29,943 nt of DNA from Rhizopus sp. PT2906. Its lineage: Eukaryota > Mucoromycota > Mucoromycetes > Mucorales > Rhizopodaceae. The position numbers and the translations under genes were made by a program. The notes under the pieces are model-generated. The model worked only from the letters and a program-made list of their open reading frames with translations. It was not told the origin of the DNA and searched no databases. The DNA lies in the NCBI GenBank assembly GCA_025529335.1, contig JAMYHX010000517.1, positions 1-29,943 on the forward strand, read 5' to 3'. This document shows, one piece after another, positions 1-8,830 of this stretch (within the stretch, counting starts at the first letter, position 1; every line of letters starts with the position of its first letter).

Positions 1-335
1 CCTTCTTGTTATACTTTACACTTCCGTGCATTAACCGTTTGCAGATTTCATGCACCCCTTTTTGTTTACGAATATAGTATTGAAACTTCAATTTTGATGA
101 CCTACAAAGTTTCGCTTGCTTAAATAAACAAGTAAAAAAAAATCCTACTTTGCACTTACCTGGCATTTTCATTATAGTAACTTGTAATATCATCATACAA
201 ACTAAGTCTTTCTTGGCAGGCTTTTGCAAACTTTGTGATATTTGATGTCTTCAGTGAACTTAAATTAGAAATTTTCAAAAACTGAGCCGTGTGTTGATTT
301 TCTAGTAAAAATACTAAAAAGAGAAAGCATAGCAT
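1..335 (-). pseudogene. Partial TnpB/Fanzor-like fragment at left edge (tentative)
   Basis: Two minus-strand exons can be read: 335-160 from an ATG, then a 58-nt intron (159-102, GTAAGT to TTTGTAG), then 101 to the window edge. Splice phase is kept (NENA, then R, then SSKLKF). The spliced peptide is basic and helical, with stretches such as LKTSNITKFAKACQERLSLY and KFQYYIRKQKGVHEICKRL. From memory, a Y-[RK]-KQK-x4-IC-x-RL helix of this kind precedes the RuvC-II region of fungal TnpB/Fanzor-like proteins; that comparison is not checked. The first eleven residues are hydrophobic (MLCFLFLVFLL), so the ATG may be an accident in a 5'-truncated copy. Upstream sequence (336-480) does not look coding. 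No catalytic motif is inside the window, so the family call is inference; the splice structure is seen directly. Confidence 0.35.
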
Positions 336-866
336 AAGGACAGGGCTTACAATAGTTTAAAAGAGATTTGATGTTGAATTAAAAGTGTGCCTCTCTCTAT
401 CTCTCTCTTCTATAGTTTTTTTTGAAACCTTGGTGCTTTGATTTTGTTAATTACTGTATTAAAAGAATTAGCCAGACCTCATCTTATTGGATAAACCGTC
501 TTCTAAATGCTATGAGTTACGGATGAGTCTGAAGGTTCATATATTGTATAGTGTTCTCTGAGAAGTTACCCTTTCTCGCTATTCAAGATTGGCAATTCTT
601 TCTTTCTTCTTCAAGAATCTGTTCATAACCATACGCAATCTATTGCCGCATTGAAGTTCAATGTTCATTCTAGAATAAGTAACAATAGAGGATCATGACA
701 CTCCTTTATGCAAATTATCTCTTTATTTTTTTTTATAGACATCACAGGCAAATGTTGCTCTTCCTGTTTATAGAAGCATATATGCCTAAATTTTACAGTT
801 TTCTTCGCTTCAATGTCTTTTTAAAGACCACAAGGGAATATGTTAATTTCTACACTATTTAAAAGT
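336..866. other. Intergenic, 3' side of RAD17
   Basis: AT-rich spacer with no supportable ORF. It holds a CT-rich run at about 391-412 and several T tracts. It would contain the RAD17 3' UTR (reading leftward from 867). Confidence 0.6.
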
Positions 867-2719
867 TTAGAAGCCATCCAGCAGCTCCATAAGTTCAGTG
901 CCATCTCCATAAATAGTATCAAATTCATCTTCACTAAAATCCTGAATAGGATCTTGATTGATTGTTTGTGATTCAGATGTATCTTTGTTAGCATTGCAGA
1001 GTGATGCTATCTTTAAGTCAAGCTCTAATTCAAATAATGTAAGAAAGTCCTATATCAGCAATATGTAATCTGTTCAAACCTTTATTCTTGTTTGCCTCCG
1101 CCCTATACTGCACCTCAAAAAAGCTAGGCTTATTTAACGGTCTTAAATTACCGCCAACCTTTTCTTTCCTGGTAATCATTATCCCATGCATGGATACCAA
1201 ACATCTGCAGGCACTCAGAATATCGTTTTGCCAATCATCCTTTGAACGTATTAGATCAGCCTCGCACAGACTTTCTAGTGCCTCTGCGCATGCTTCACTG
1301 CCATCAAGGAACATTGGACAGTTTTCATGCAAATAAGAGATAAATAAATCATTGTCCACAGGAAGTCTACCTAAAATATCCTATCATTCATCTAAGTCAG
1401 TATTCTTCTATCAAAACAATCTCTTAGTGTCTCACCTCTGGCTTTGATTCATAATATCCATTTATATCCCTCTTTGCATAAAGTACCTTTCCTACTGCAT
1501 GGAATAAAGACAACGATCCAGTCGTTCTGCAGAAGAGGCTGGCATCGTCATCTCTTTTTCTTTTTATCCCCGAATGCTTGTCAGTATTCTTGCTTGTAGA
1601 GTAAAATTGGAGCATATTAATTGCTGCTCGAATATCACCATTGCTTAGCTCTGACAGCTCATCTAATCGATCCTTTCCGATCTGAACATTTGCCTTTAGT
1701 GCTGTTTTACTCAGAACTTTTATTATTGCTGGTTTCGTAATTGGCAGGAACCTGTTGAACAAAATAGATGAGATGATAATTTTGAAAAATATGTTCATAT
1801 CATACTCAATCGTCTGTAGTCGTTGATCAATGGATAATTCAGGTGGAATCAGATCTCGTATACTAACCAGTCGTGTATCATAACTCTTTTGAATTGACTC
1901 AGTGGATAGCCAAACATCTGACACGATAAAGACAATCAAAAATGGTACTGGACTGTTGAGGCAAGTTTGTAGGATGGAATGAAATTGGTTCTTTACGGAA
2001 TTAGTCGTAAGATCGGGCATGTCGTCAACCAAGATTATTTTCTTGTTGTATTGTTCGTCAAATGTAGATTGATGTATTGATTGATGTAAGAATTGTCTAA
2101 AGCGTTCCATGGGTGAATCTATGAAATGAATTAGTCATAACAAAAACAACCAATGTATATCCTACTTGAATGCTGGGTATTATAAGCTCTATTGTCGTCG
2201 TACGCCCATCGACTGGGTAACCATTCGATAAGTTTGTAGCCATCTGTTTTAGAAATGAGTCGTATGAGTGTACTCTTGCCACAGCCAGATGGACCAGTTA
2301 ACATGAGTATTTTCACAGGTCCCTTTTGCTTTCCGATTGATGAGTTATTTATGGCCATTCTGACTTCCTTGATCCTTGCAGATCTAATCGCCAAGTCATT
2401 CTAAATCTAAGTAAGTAATCAAAATCTAGATTGCACAAAAAAGCATTTACTTCGTGCTCTGGAGCATAAAGATCAGTCCAAAGACTATCATTATTAGCTT
2501 CAAGTAAGTCTATTCATGCGTCAATGCAATACATTAACTGCGGTAAATAAGTATAACTTACGTGAGTCCATAAAATCTGAAGCAAGATCACAAAGTGAGC
2601 TTCTTTTCCGTTGAGTAGAATAAGACGGCAGAACGAAATTCTGTGTGTATCTTTATATTAGTTTGAATTTTTGAATATATAATAGTCCTTTTTCATACTG
2701 GACTGTTCTGTAAGTTCAT
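867..2719 (-). CDS. RAD17: RAD17/Rad24-type checkpoint clamp loader
   Basis: The product should be the large subunit of the RFC-like complex that loads the 9-1-1 clamp at damaged DNA in the nucleus. Exons in transcript order: 2719-2699, 2640-2562, 2509-2451, 2400-2166, 2118-1436, 1380-1080, 1024-867. They total 1536 nt, giving 511 residues; the introns are 47-58 nt. Visible motifs are the LWTDLYAPEHE...DLAIRSARIKEV entry segment typical of Rad17, Walker A GPSGCGKST at about residues 89-97, EWLP at about 112-115, Walker B IILVDDMP at about 159-166, and a KPED...LPVDNDLFISYLHEN segment like the conserved Rad17 PVD..x..YLHQN motif. The C-terminus is acidic (SEDEFDTIYGDGTELMELL), as in the family. 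It is somewhat shorter than human RAD17 (about 680 residues). The 21-nt first coding exon is the least certain part. It is divergent from the kinase gene at 3032. Confidence 0.9.
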
Positions 2720-3031
2720 TAAATAGCATGCATAAAATGCAGAAAAGGCGACAAGTTACAAGTTTTGAAATTTGTGACTTTTTGTCCGTTAAGGGAAAAA
2801 ATAGCAACGTCGCAGAGACCACCTTGGATATGGTTATTGGAATAAGTAGCTTTTTGGAATAACCAAGAGGGAGTGTTATTATGTCTCAATCTAACAGATA
2901 GGCATGATTTAAGACGTATACCAGGCAGAATAAGATTGACCTTTTTGAGATATGATAAATATATCATTTACCAAATATACAAGCTCCACTTTTCAAAATT
3001 TATCTTTCTTTCTTTGAGACCCTTGATAAAG
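2720..3031. promoter_or_regulatory. Shared divergent promoter region of RAD17 and CMP kinase
   Basis: About 310 bp lie between two divergent start codons and must hold both promoters. The region is AT-rich with T tracts next to the + strand start. No specific factor site could be identified. Confidence 0.5.
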
Positions 3032-3898
3032 ATGTCACGTCTTTTCAGAATCGCCATTGATGGGCCTGCAGCTTCTGGGAAAAGTAAGAAATGAAGGGTT
3101 AATACAAAAAACTAACCACGCTTCGTACTCTTGATCTATAGGTACCACAGCTAAACTATTAGCCAGTAGATTAGGGTTTACTTATATTGACTCTGGAGCT
3201 ATGTTTCGGGCTGTAAGCAATACACACCAAATGACACATTCCTTGCTTTTTTGACCAACATGAGGCACTTTATAAATATATAGATTACATTGAAATGCCA
3301 GCAAAGCAACATTAATCCCAGTGATCCACTCAATCAAGATCAAGTTGCACAGATTGCAAAGAACTCGCACATTCGTTTTCCTTCATTAGGCCAGATCGAG
3401 CTAGACGGACACGATGTGAGTCACCTTATTCGCACTTCCAACATCACAAGAAACATTAATCTGGTCGCAGCAAATCCTCAAGTACGAAGTGCACTTGCAG
3501 AATACCAGCGCGCGATTGCAAGTGGGCAAGTGCCAGAGTCTATCTCTGAAGGATTTGAACATAAAGGCCAACGTGTCAAGGGCGTTGTCATGGATGGAAG
3601 GGATATCGGAACGGTTATTCTTCCCGATGCAGAACTCAAAGTGTTTATAGAGGCTGATGTCTGGGTGCGTGCTCAAAGACGATTCGAAGAACTAAAGAAC
3701 AGACAGGGAAATTCATTGAAGGAAACCCTGGATGATGTTAAACTCGACCTCGAAGCTCGAGATTTAGCTGATCGCACACGCAAGATTTCACCATTAAAAA
3801 AGGCAGAGGATGCGCTCGTATTGGATACAAGTAGTTTATCAATAGAAAAACAAGTAGAGATCATTCAAAATTGGGTCTATCAAAGGATTTCACAATAA
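3032..3898 (+). CDS. Bacterial-type cytidylate (CMP/dCMP) kinase
   Basis: It phosphorylates CMP or dCMP with ATP for pyrimidine nucleotide supply. Exons are 3032-3083, 3142-3212 and 3284-3898 (738 nt, 245 residues); the introns are 58 and 71 nt. Motifs match the bacterial Cmk family: P-loop GPAASGKST at residues 11-19, RLGFTYIDSGAMFRA (bacterial: LGF.YLDTGAMYRA) at the exon 2 end, VVMDGRDIGTVILPDA near 142-157, and RDLADRTRKISPLKKAEDAL plus VLDTSSLSI near the end. Length is close to the usual 220-230 residues. Fungi normally rely on the shorter eukaryotic UMP/CMP kinase (URA6 type), so this class is notable. The introns show it is a settled nuclear gene and not bacterial contamination. No clear organelle presequence precedes MSRLFRIAIDG. 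It converges on the ZIP gene with only 16 bp between stop codons. Confidence 0.93.
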
Positions 3899-3914
3899 AT
3901 ATACATATCCATTA

Positions 3915-4817
3915 TCAATGGTTATGCATAATGTTAAGTGTGGTGGGAATGAGCATACCAGCAAGAGTAATTAGTAGCTGTGATGGTCGGTGGACTTCAC
4001 TAGACTTTGAATGCGATGTCTCTTGTAATGCGTGCATGGCAACGAACAAGAATGTTCCGCCTGAAAATACCAGTAAAAGACCAGAGAAGTACTCTATTTC
4101 GGTTGATGTCACATTGGATGAAAATAAGCCAAGTATGAGATAGGTCAATATGGACCCTGTCGGAGCAGCCAGAGCAAATAGGATTAAATACTTTTGTATA
4201 CTTGTCTTGGTTAATCCGCTGTTGAGTAATAAAGAAGTCAATCCAAACGCTGCAGGTGCTTTATGCAGAATAATAGCTAAAAACACAATTACTGATAGCT
4301 CTGGACGCGTCACACTAGCACCGAGAGCAATGCCATCTGCGGCGGCGTGGATTAGCAATCCTGTGACAGATGCTGTCGACGTGTCATGACGATGCTGTTC
4401 TGAATCCCTTTCTCTTACTCTTTCTCCAGATATTACTTCTAACTCTGAGTATTCTTGACCGTTCATTGAAGGCTTTATCACTTGGGAGCTTAGTTGATCA
4501 ATGATGAACATGAGCGCGAATCCTACAATCAGGGCTATTCCCATTGCAGCGTGTCCATCGCTTCCTACATTTGGATCGCGTTTCTGTAGATGCTGTTGTC
4601 CAGTGTTGTTGACTTGCAATGTACTCTTATATATCGCTTCAGTGCCTTCAGGGATGACAACTACCAAGCATGTACCTATTAACATTCCTCCACCAAAAGA
4701 ACTCAGTAAGTGTACTTTCTTTTGAGATAGCTGAACAGCAAGTGGAAGTGACCCAGCAATGTAACTACCAATAAACATGGCAACACTCAAGATGATTAAC
4801 CATGACAGTGGTTCCAT
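3915..4817 (-). CDS. ZIP-family (ZIP9/SLC39A9-like) metal transporter
   Basis: An intronless 300-residue multipass membrane protein. It begins with a hydrophobic helix (MEPLSWLIILSVAMFIGSYI), followed by GGGMLIGTCLVVVIPEG. A soluble loop has several histidines, and the two ZIP signature helices follow: HAAADGIALGA (His at about 157) and ILHKAPAAFGLTS (His at about 185). The last third has three more hydrophobic helices. This pattern is that of the ZIP9 branch, whose fungal relatives (yeast Atx2) sit in Golgi membranes and move zinc or manganese towards the cytosol; location and metal are inferred from family. Length fits the family (about 300). The gene converges on the CMP kinase gene. Confidence 0.92.
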   Translation of the reverse strand: MEPLSWLIILSVAMFIGSYIAGSLPLAVQLSQKKVHLLSSFGGGMLIGTCLVVVIPEGTEAIYKSTLQVNNTGQQHLQKRDPNVGSDGHAAMGIALIVGFALMFIIDQLSSQVIKPSMNGQEYSELEVISGERVRERDSEQHRHDTSTASVTGLLIHAAADGIALGASVTRPELSVIVFLAIILHKAPAAFGLTSLLLNSGLTKTSIQKYLILFALAAPTGSILTYLILGLFSSNVTSTEIEYFSGLLLVFSGGTFLFVAMHALQETSHSKSSEVHRPSQLLITLAGMLIPTTLNIMHNH

Positions 4818-4853
4818 CTGAATTGAGCAAAGAAAGGAGAAAAGAAAGAGAGA

Positions 4854-4910
4854 TTAAAATCCAGCCCAGTTACGATTATGCCGCAACAGTGCAGTCTTTT
4901 CAGAAGACAT
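4854..4910 (-). other. Possible upstream ORF in the ZIP gene leader
   Basis: An 18-codon ORF starting MSSEKTALL lies 36 bp upstream of the ZIP start on the same strand. Joining it to the ZIP exon by a plausible 56-nt intron would put the ZIP ATG out of frame, so it is not an extra exon. It could be a regulatory uORF if the transcript starts upstream of 4910. Transcription start is unknown. Confidence 0.25.
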
Positions 4911-5902
4911 TTTCGCAGTTTTTATAATACAATTTATACGAAAAAGCGACAAGTCAGCGCGACATCTCTTTGTGAAAATAGTGTATTTAGACTTAGTGAT
5001 ATTTAGACAAAAGCCTAACCCACTCTTGCAAGCAAAGACTATGTTCGATACGGCGATGTAAGTTCGAAAGATAGCACAACGGTAATAATTCTTTCAACGA
5101 TATTCTCCAGGCTTCAATGACACATATAAAGCCACTTTATAAAAGTTTAATCCCTAAATAATTTAAGCTTTTTTACTTTTCGCTTGAACGGTAGGATACC
5201 CTTTGATTGTTCTTCAAATGGTGTTTAAGAAGTTGTTGTTCAAGAATAAGCATACATTTGATACGATTAGTTATAGGTTCTTTTTTAGAACCTTGTCGAT
5301 AAGGCAAGATTTAGTGGTTAAAGTAAAGTGATGTTAAAGCAATAGTTGATCTTGTTTAAATTAGATTACCTTTTTTTCTTTTGTAAACTTTCTAGAAATT
5401 TTCAACTTTGGTTGCATTACTATTGAATAGCATGCTCTAGGATATAAACCTACTGCAAAGTCAACCAATGAGGAATGAGGAATAGCTTTCTCCTTAAAAT
5501 AATTCATGCAGTCCATCAATTTTTCAACTCAGGAACGTTTTTCAAAGTCACAATGTAAACAAACCAAAAACTATAAAAGAAGGCTCTCTTCAACCTTTTT
5601 TTTTTCTCTTCACACTCGAACTCTATAGTTTGCCCAATTCCGAGATTGAAGGGATGTTCCTAGAGCATCTTGGATGTTGAAGTACCGGGTAGCTGGTCTT
5701 TTGCCTCTTCGGAAGTGGAGCGGGAGTTCTTATTTTTCTTCTCTAAAGCTATATGCTTTCTTTTTATTATTAGAATGAATCTAAATGAAAAAGAAGAAAA
5801 AAAAAAAAATGAAAAAACAAAAAATTAAATTTTGGGTATACTTTTCAAAGAAATTTGAACAAGTTATTTGCCTTCATTTATTGGTGGGACAGTGTATTAT
5901 TG
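4911..5902. other. Long intergenic region
   Basis: About 1 kb without a recognisable conserved gene. It holds the ZIP promoter on one side and the COG8 3' end on the other. A CCAAT motif is near 5464, a TATA-like CTATAAAAGA at 5571-5580, then a T/CT-rich run at 5596-5610, all oriented for + strand transcription, followed by the short ORF listed at 5674. A poly-A/T stretch is at 5790-5830. Confidence 0.5.
5674..5778 (+). CDS. Candidate 34-residue small ORF downstream of a TATA box
   Basis: The ORF starts MLKYRVAGLLPLRKW and ends with a hydrophobic tail (LKLYAFFLLLE). It lies about 95 bp after a TATAAAA box and a CT-rich leader, the usual arrangement of a fungal RNA polymerase II start. A short earlier ATG (5654, eight codons) precedes it. 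No family recognised. A non-coding transcript with two short hairpins (GATGTTC/GAGCATC at about 5653-5669 and CTTCGGAAG at about 5706-5714) is an equally good reading. Confidence 0.2.
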   Translation: MLKYRVAGLLPLRKWSGSSYFSSLKLYAFFLLLE

Positions 5903-6940
5903 TTATTCAGTGAATAAATGCCTAAAGTCTAGTCCAATGCGTCCAAGAGATATGGAACAGTATTCAAACTGGGTCAATAGAGAATTTATAGAAGCATCAT
6001 CTTCTATTAATGGTAGATATTCATTTAACGTTGATCGAATGAACCCAATAAGATGCATCATATAATCAGATAGTAGCGGTCCTTGTTCATGTGGAAAGAT
6101 CCAGATATACTGCGTGCCAATTTCAAACATCTGTTCTCGCATCACATCAATAAATCGTTTCATATATTCTAAGCTGTCTCTACTTCTCTGCTTTGGATCC
6201 TCGGACATCTCTCGCTTTATCCGCGACAGTCTTTGCTGCAAGTAGTCATGCCTACAACGTAAAAATACCATTCTGAGTTCATTTTCTGATTCAAACACGT
6301 CCATACGTCGAAGAAAACCAACGGCATTCATTGCTGCTGCCAGTCTTATAGATTTTCGCAAGTGTGAGATCAACTGTACCAACATGAGGTCAAAGCATGC
6401 CTGTACTTGCTGTTGAATGCTCGATATAACCGAAAGCGGGTATCTGACTGATAGCAGACGAACATGAGAGGCCAAGTCCATGACTTCTGAGTAGTAGCCG
6501 TTCCAAACACATGTTTCCATAAGCTGAGGAATTTCCAATAGCTCGGTTAGGACATCTTCATGATCTAGAATGCAGCTGATCTTGTGTTGTTCTTCCTTGA
6601 TTGATTTTGAATCTTGCTTAAACGTGTTGCAGGCTGCTTCTAATTCATCTGCACATTTTTGAAATTCGTTTAAATTGTCATCAAGTTCACCAAGCAAGCT
6701 TGATATCTGTTTAGTGCAAGCCTGTGAGTCTAAGAATGAAGGGTAATTGCGAAAGACGAGACGTTGCGCATTCTGTTTTGCCTTCTCTTGCTCCTCTTTC
6801 AATTGAGCAGATTCTTGTTGTAGTTCTGACAAAGACAATGTTGTCAACCTTTCAATGTAATCGTGAGCCTTTTTGGCCTTGATGTCGTCGTTATCTCCTA
6901 ATAATAGATAAATTAAGCCGTTATGGTCATCTATGGACAT
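5903..6940 (-). CDS. COG8: COG complex subunit 8 (Dor1 family), apparently C-terminally short
   Basis: It is a subunit of the conserved oligomeric Golgi tethering complex, which works in intra-Golgi retrograde vesicle traffic. One exon gives 345 residues. The start is taken at MSIDDHNGL because the 26 residues upstream in frame run back into the stop region of the neighbouring gene. Dor1 features: YIERLTTLSLSELQ, then a coiled coil (LKEEQEKAKQNAQRL), then LVFRNYPSFLDSQ, and later ISLGRIGLDFRHLF, which matches the animal segment MSFGRVGADFRGLL. In animal and yeast COG8 (about 600 residues) roughly 200 or more residues follow that motif; here a TAA comes almost at once. No continuing exon could be found downstream. 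It may be a lineage-specific short form or a truncation. It lies 49 bp downstream of the ketopantoate reductase gene on the same strand. Confidence 0.85.
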   Translation of the reverse strand: MSIDDHNGLIYLLLGDNDDIKAKKAHDYIERLTTLSLSELQQESAQLKEEQEKAKQNAQRLVFRNYPSFLDSQACTKQISSLLGELDDNLNEFQKCADELEAACNTFKQDSKSIKEEQHKISCILDHEDVLTELLEIPQLMETCVWNGYYSEVMDLASHVRLLSVRYPLSVISSIQQQVQACFDLMLVQLISHLRKSIRLAAAMNAVGFLRRMDVFESENELRMVFLRCRHDYLQQRLSRIKREMSEDPKQRSRDSLEYMKRFIDVMREQMFEIGTQYIWIFPHEQGPLLSDYMMHLIGFIRSTLNEYLPLIEDDASINSLLTQFEYCSISLGRIGLDFRHLFTE

Positions 6941-6989
6941 GACAAAGAAAGTTAAAAGGCGCACAAAAATAAAAAAAATACTATTTTTA

Positions 6990-7943
6990 TTAAAAAAGGT
7001 CTTCCTTGGCATGGACAAGATTGATCATAGCTTCGTTCATTTTTGTAGATATGCCTCTCTGCTTCCCGAGCTTACAAATATACCCATTGAAATAATCAAT
7101 TTCTGTTAATCGTTTGTTTTTTATGTCTTGTAAGGTTGAGCATGTATTTTCCTTTGCTTCGTATGCCATTTCAAGAATCATTTTCATGATCGAATCCAAA
7201 GTTTCGTCTGGTAAATCATCTTTAAATAATTCGAAAGCTTCTTCACAAATAGATTGCATAATTGTCTGCGCATGCGGGTGCAGCACTCCTCCGTTTTTAC
7301 AACCAAGTATAGTTGCAACCGGATTGATGGTTGAATTGATAAGGAGCTTCTTGATCATCTTGACGTATGCTTGCTCCCAGGGAAGTAATGTTGCTCGAAA
7401 CTCGGGTATACCTACTATAGTTTGAGCCAGACTTTGATCCAGTGGTTTACCTGATGCAGGATGCTCTGCCAAGACTAAGCTTTCAGGAGCATCATAACCT
7501 GAATGATGTTGAATGTCATAGGGGGCCAACCTTTCTACTGCATGTCTGTTTATTCCGACGATAATTGACGGAGGCGGTGTGGCCCGCCAGACGCTATCCA
7601 GGAGTTCATCAACGACACCCATACCGTTCTGCAGAAATAGGACTGTGCTTGATGGTGACAGCTGAGAAGCCACAGATGAGACAGCTTCGAGTGTATGCTG
7701 TGATTTTGTAGTGACAACAAGAGACATGATTCTTTCTGTGCCTTCCTTTGCTTTTACTGCTTCGACGCCAGAGATATGCTCTATATTTCCTCGAGAACGA
7801 TAGGTGATTCGATTGTGATGTTTATTAAACTCTTCCACCTTAAGGTCGGAGCGTAACAACAGAGTCACTTTATGATTATACTTTCTTAACACGCTCGCTA
7901 CATGGCAACCGATAGCACCAGCTCCAAGAATATGTATAGTCAT
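6990..7943 (-). CDS. 2-dehydropantoate 2-reductase (ketopantoate reductase, ApbA/PanE family)
   Basis: It reduces ketopantoate to pantoate with NADPH in the pantothenate and coenzyme A pathway. The ORF is intronless with 317 residues, typical for the family. The N-terminal Rossmann fold starts MTIHILGAGAIGCHVA (GAGAIG at 7-12). FLQNGMGV follows around 104. The C-terminal domain carries KKLLINSTINPVATILGC (family K...N..xNP.tA) and the closing signature LTEIDYFNGYI...G...GI with an acidic residue before the NG. These match PanE. No targeting signal is evident. It is tandem with COG8, 49 bp upstream of it on the minus strand; co-transcription is not shown. Confidence 0.93.
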   Translation of the reverse strand: MTIHILGAGAIGCHVASVLRKYNHKVTLLLRSDLKVEEFNKHHNRITYRSRGNIEHISGVEAVKAKEGTERIMSLVVTTKSQHTLEAVSSVASQLSPSSTVLFLQNGMGVVDELLDSVWRATPPPSIIVGINRHAVERLAPYDIQHHSGYDAPESLVLAEHPASGKPLDQSLAQTIVGIPEFRATLLPWEQAYVKMIKKLLINSTINPVATILGCKNGGVLHPHAQTIMQSICEEAFELFKDDLPDETLDSIMKMILEMAYEAKENTCSTLQDIKNKRLTEIDYFNGYICKLGKQRGISTKMNEAMINLVHAKEDLF

Positions 7944-8399
7944 ATCTTGAAAGATTACTAATGAAAGTCAAAACCAAATTAAATCTAGGAATTACCAATT
8001 TTAATAGCCAGGCAAGCCGGACATGAGACTGCCCGGCATCATTCACGTCTGTTTCATTACAATGCAACCATCAATTAGTTTTTTTTTAAAAAGAATAGAA
8101 ACATGATCCTCTGTGTCAACCAGCCTTGATTCCATATATTCTAAGAGAACATTTTAAGCATTACCTCAAAAGTGCTTAAAGTTACCATAAGAAGGGTTAT
8201 CTTTTAAAGAAGTGTATCCTTTATATAAAGAAGCATGACTTATATTCAAATGAGAGATTCTATCCAATTTGACTTATCATTGAAAATGTGTATACATAAT
8301 CCTATAATGTATAAATTCACTCTATTCAAACTTATTACAGTTGTTTATCCCAATGTCAGTCATAAGCAGATATTGTTTTACGATAATATATGCTGTTTT
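7944..8399. other. Intergenic, 5' flank of ketopantoate reductase
   Basis: AT-rich spacer that must contain the promoter of the reductase gene. No ORF, RNA gene or repeat could be supported. Confidence 0.5.
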
Positions 8400-8609
8400 C
8401 AATAGCAACGGCACTCTATGTATCTCTAGGAGTATTTTAGCCTGCTTTTAAAGACGGAAAGAATGGATTCACGCAAACAAAAGCGCCCTTTACATCTTTT
8501 AAATTGGTACGGTCATACTTGTCTGTTGTCTTGCACTTTGGATGTAATAACCTTTTGAAGCAAAAAACGCACGTTTGCTTGTTACACACACAGAAGTGTA
8601 GAGGCTATG
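8400..8609 (-). pseudogene. Decayed scrap of a zinc-ribbon/RuvC-III mobile gene
   Basis: Read on the minus strand, this segment matches the C-terminal part of the long decayed gene at 13605-16287. From 8609 down: HSLYTSVCVTSK (compare HAEAINVCVTNGNK), a frame change, QTCVFCFKRLLHP (compare SQICVFCFKKLAHP), then KGAFVCVNP (compare NGAFMCTNP). After another frame change comes RDT-stop-SAVAI (compare RDALSVLAI). Both halves of a CxxC zinc ribbon and the following RD..S..AI motif are recognisable despite at least two frame breaks and a stop codon. Nothing upstream of 8609 matches, so this is a short relic. Call based on alignment by eye within the window. Confidence 0.75.
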
Positions 8610-8626
8610 TTTGATAGATTTTTCTT

Positions 8627-8830
8627 TTATAGTCGATCCAAAACAGTGTCCATTATCTCCAATAAAATATGATCGATGGCTTCTTGCTTCTTGAGATCAT
8701 ATAGAATCGTTTTTAAGAACATAGCCTGTTGATGTAATTTCGCTTTTGCAGTTCCTATATTCGTAATTGAGGTATTCATTGTCACGAGTGTAGAGATCTC
8801 AAAATATGTCTTGGTGCGTGATTCTTCCAT
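8627..8830 (-). CDS. Hypothetical small protein, 67 residues
   Basis: The ORF starts MEESRTKTYFEIST and continues with a predicted amphipathic helix (AKAKLHQQAMFLKTILYDL) and a C-terminal EIMDTVLDRL. Composition and heptad-like spacing look more protein-like than neighbouring ORFs, and might suit a small coiled-coil complex subunit. I do not recognise the family. A second open frame on the same strand (9061-8864, containing NSNFIEWSSWPF) could be an upstream exon, but no phase-consistent splice was found. It lies immediately beside the decayed zinc-ribbon scrap and could also be repeat-derived. Confidence 0.35.
   Translation of the reverse strand: MEESRTKTYFEISTLVTMNTSITNIGTAKAKLHQQAMFLKTILYDLKKQEAIDHILLEIMDTVLDRL

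Noticed and set aside
1371..1435. Nearest AG acceptor (1371) for RAD17 intron 5
   Set aside because: It breaks the frame; the acceptor ten bases earlier in the transcript (1381) keeps phase and adds DILG before RLPVDND.
5700..5740. Similarity to the SRP RNA helix 8 core (TCGGAA..GGAGC)
   Set aside because: Only about 16 bases agree, the 5' half of the symmetric loop is missing, and a T-rich end follows at once, so there is no room for the rest of the RNA.
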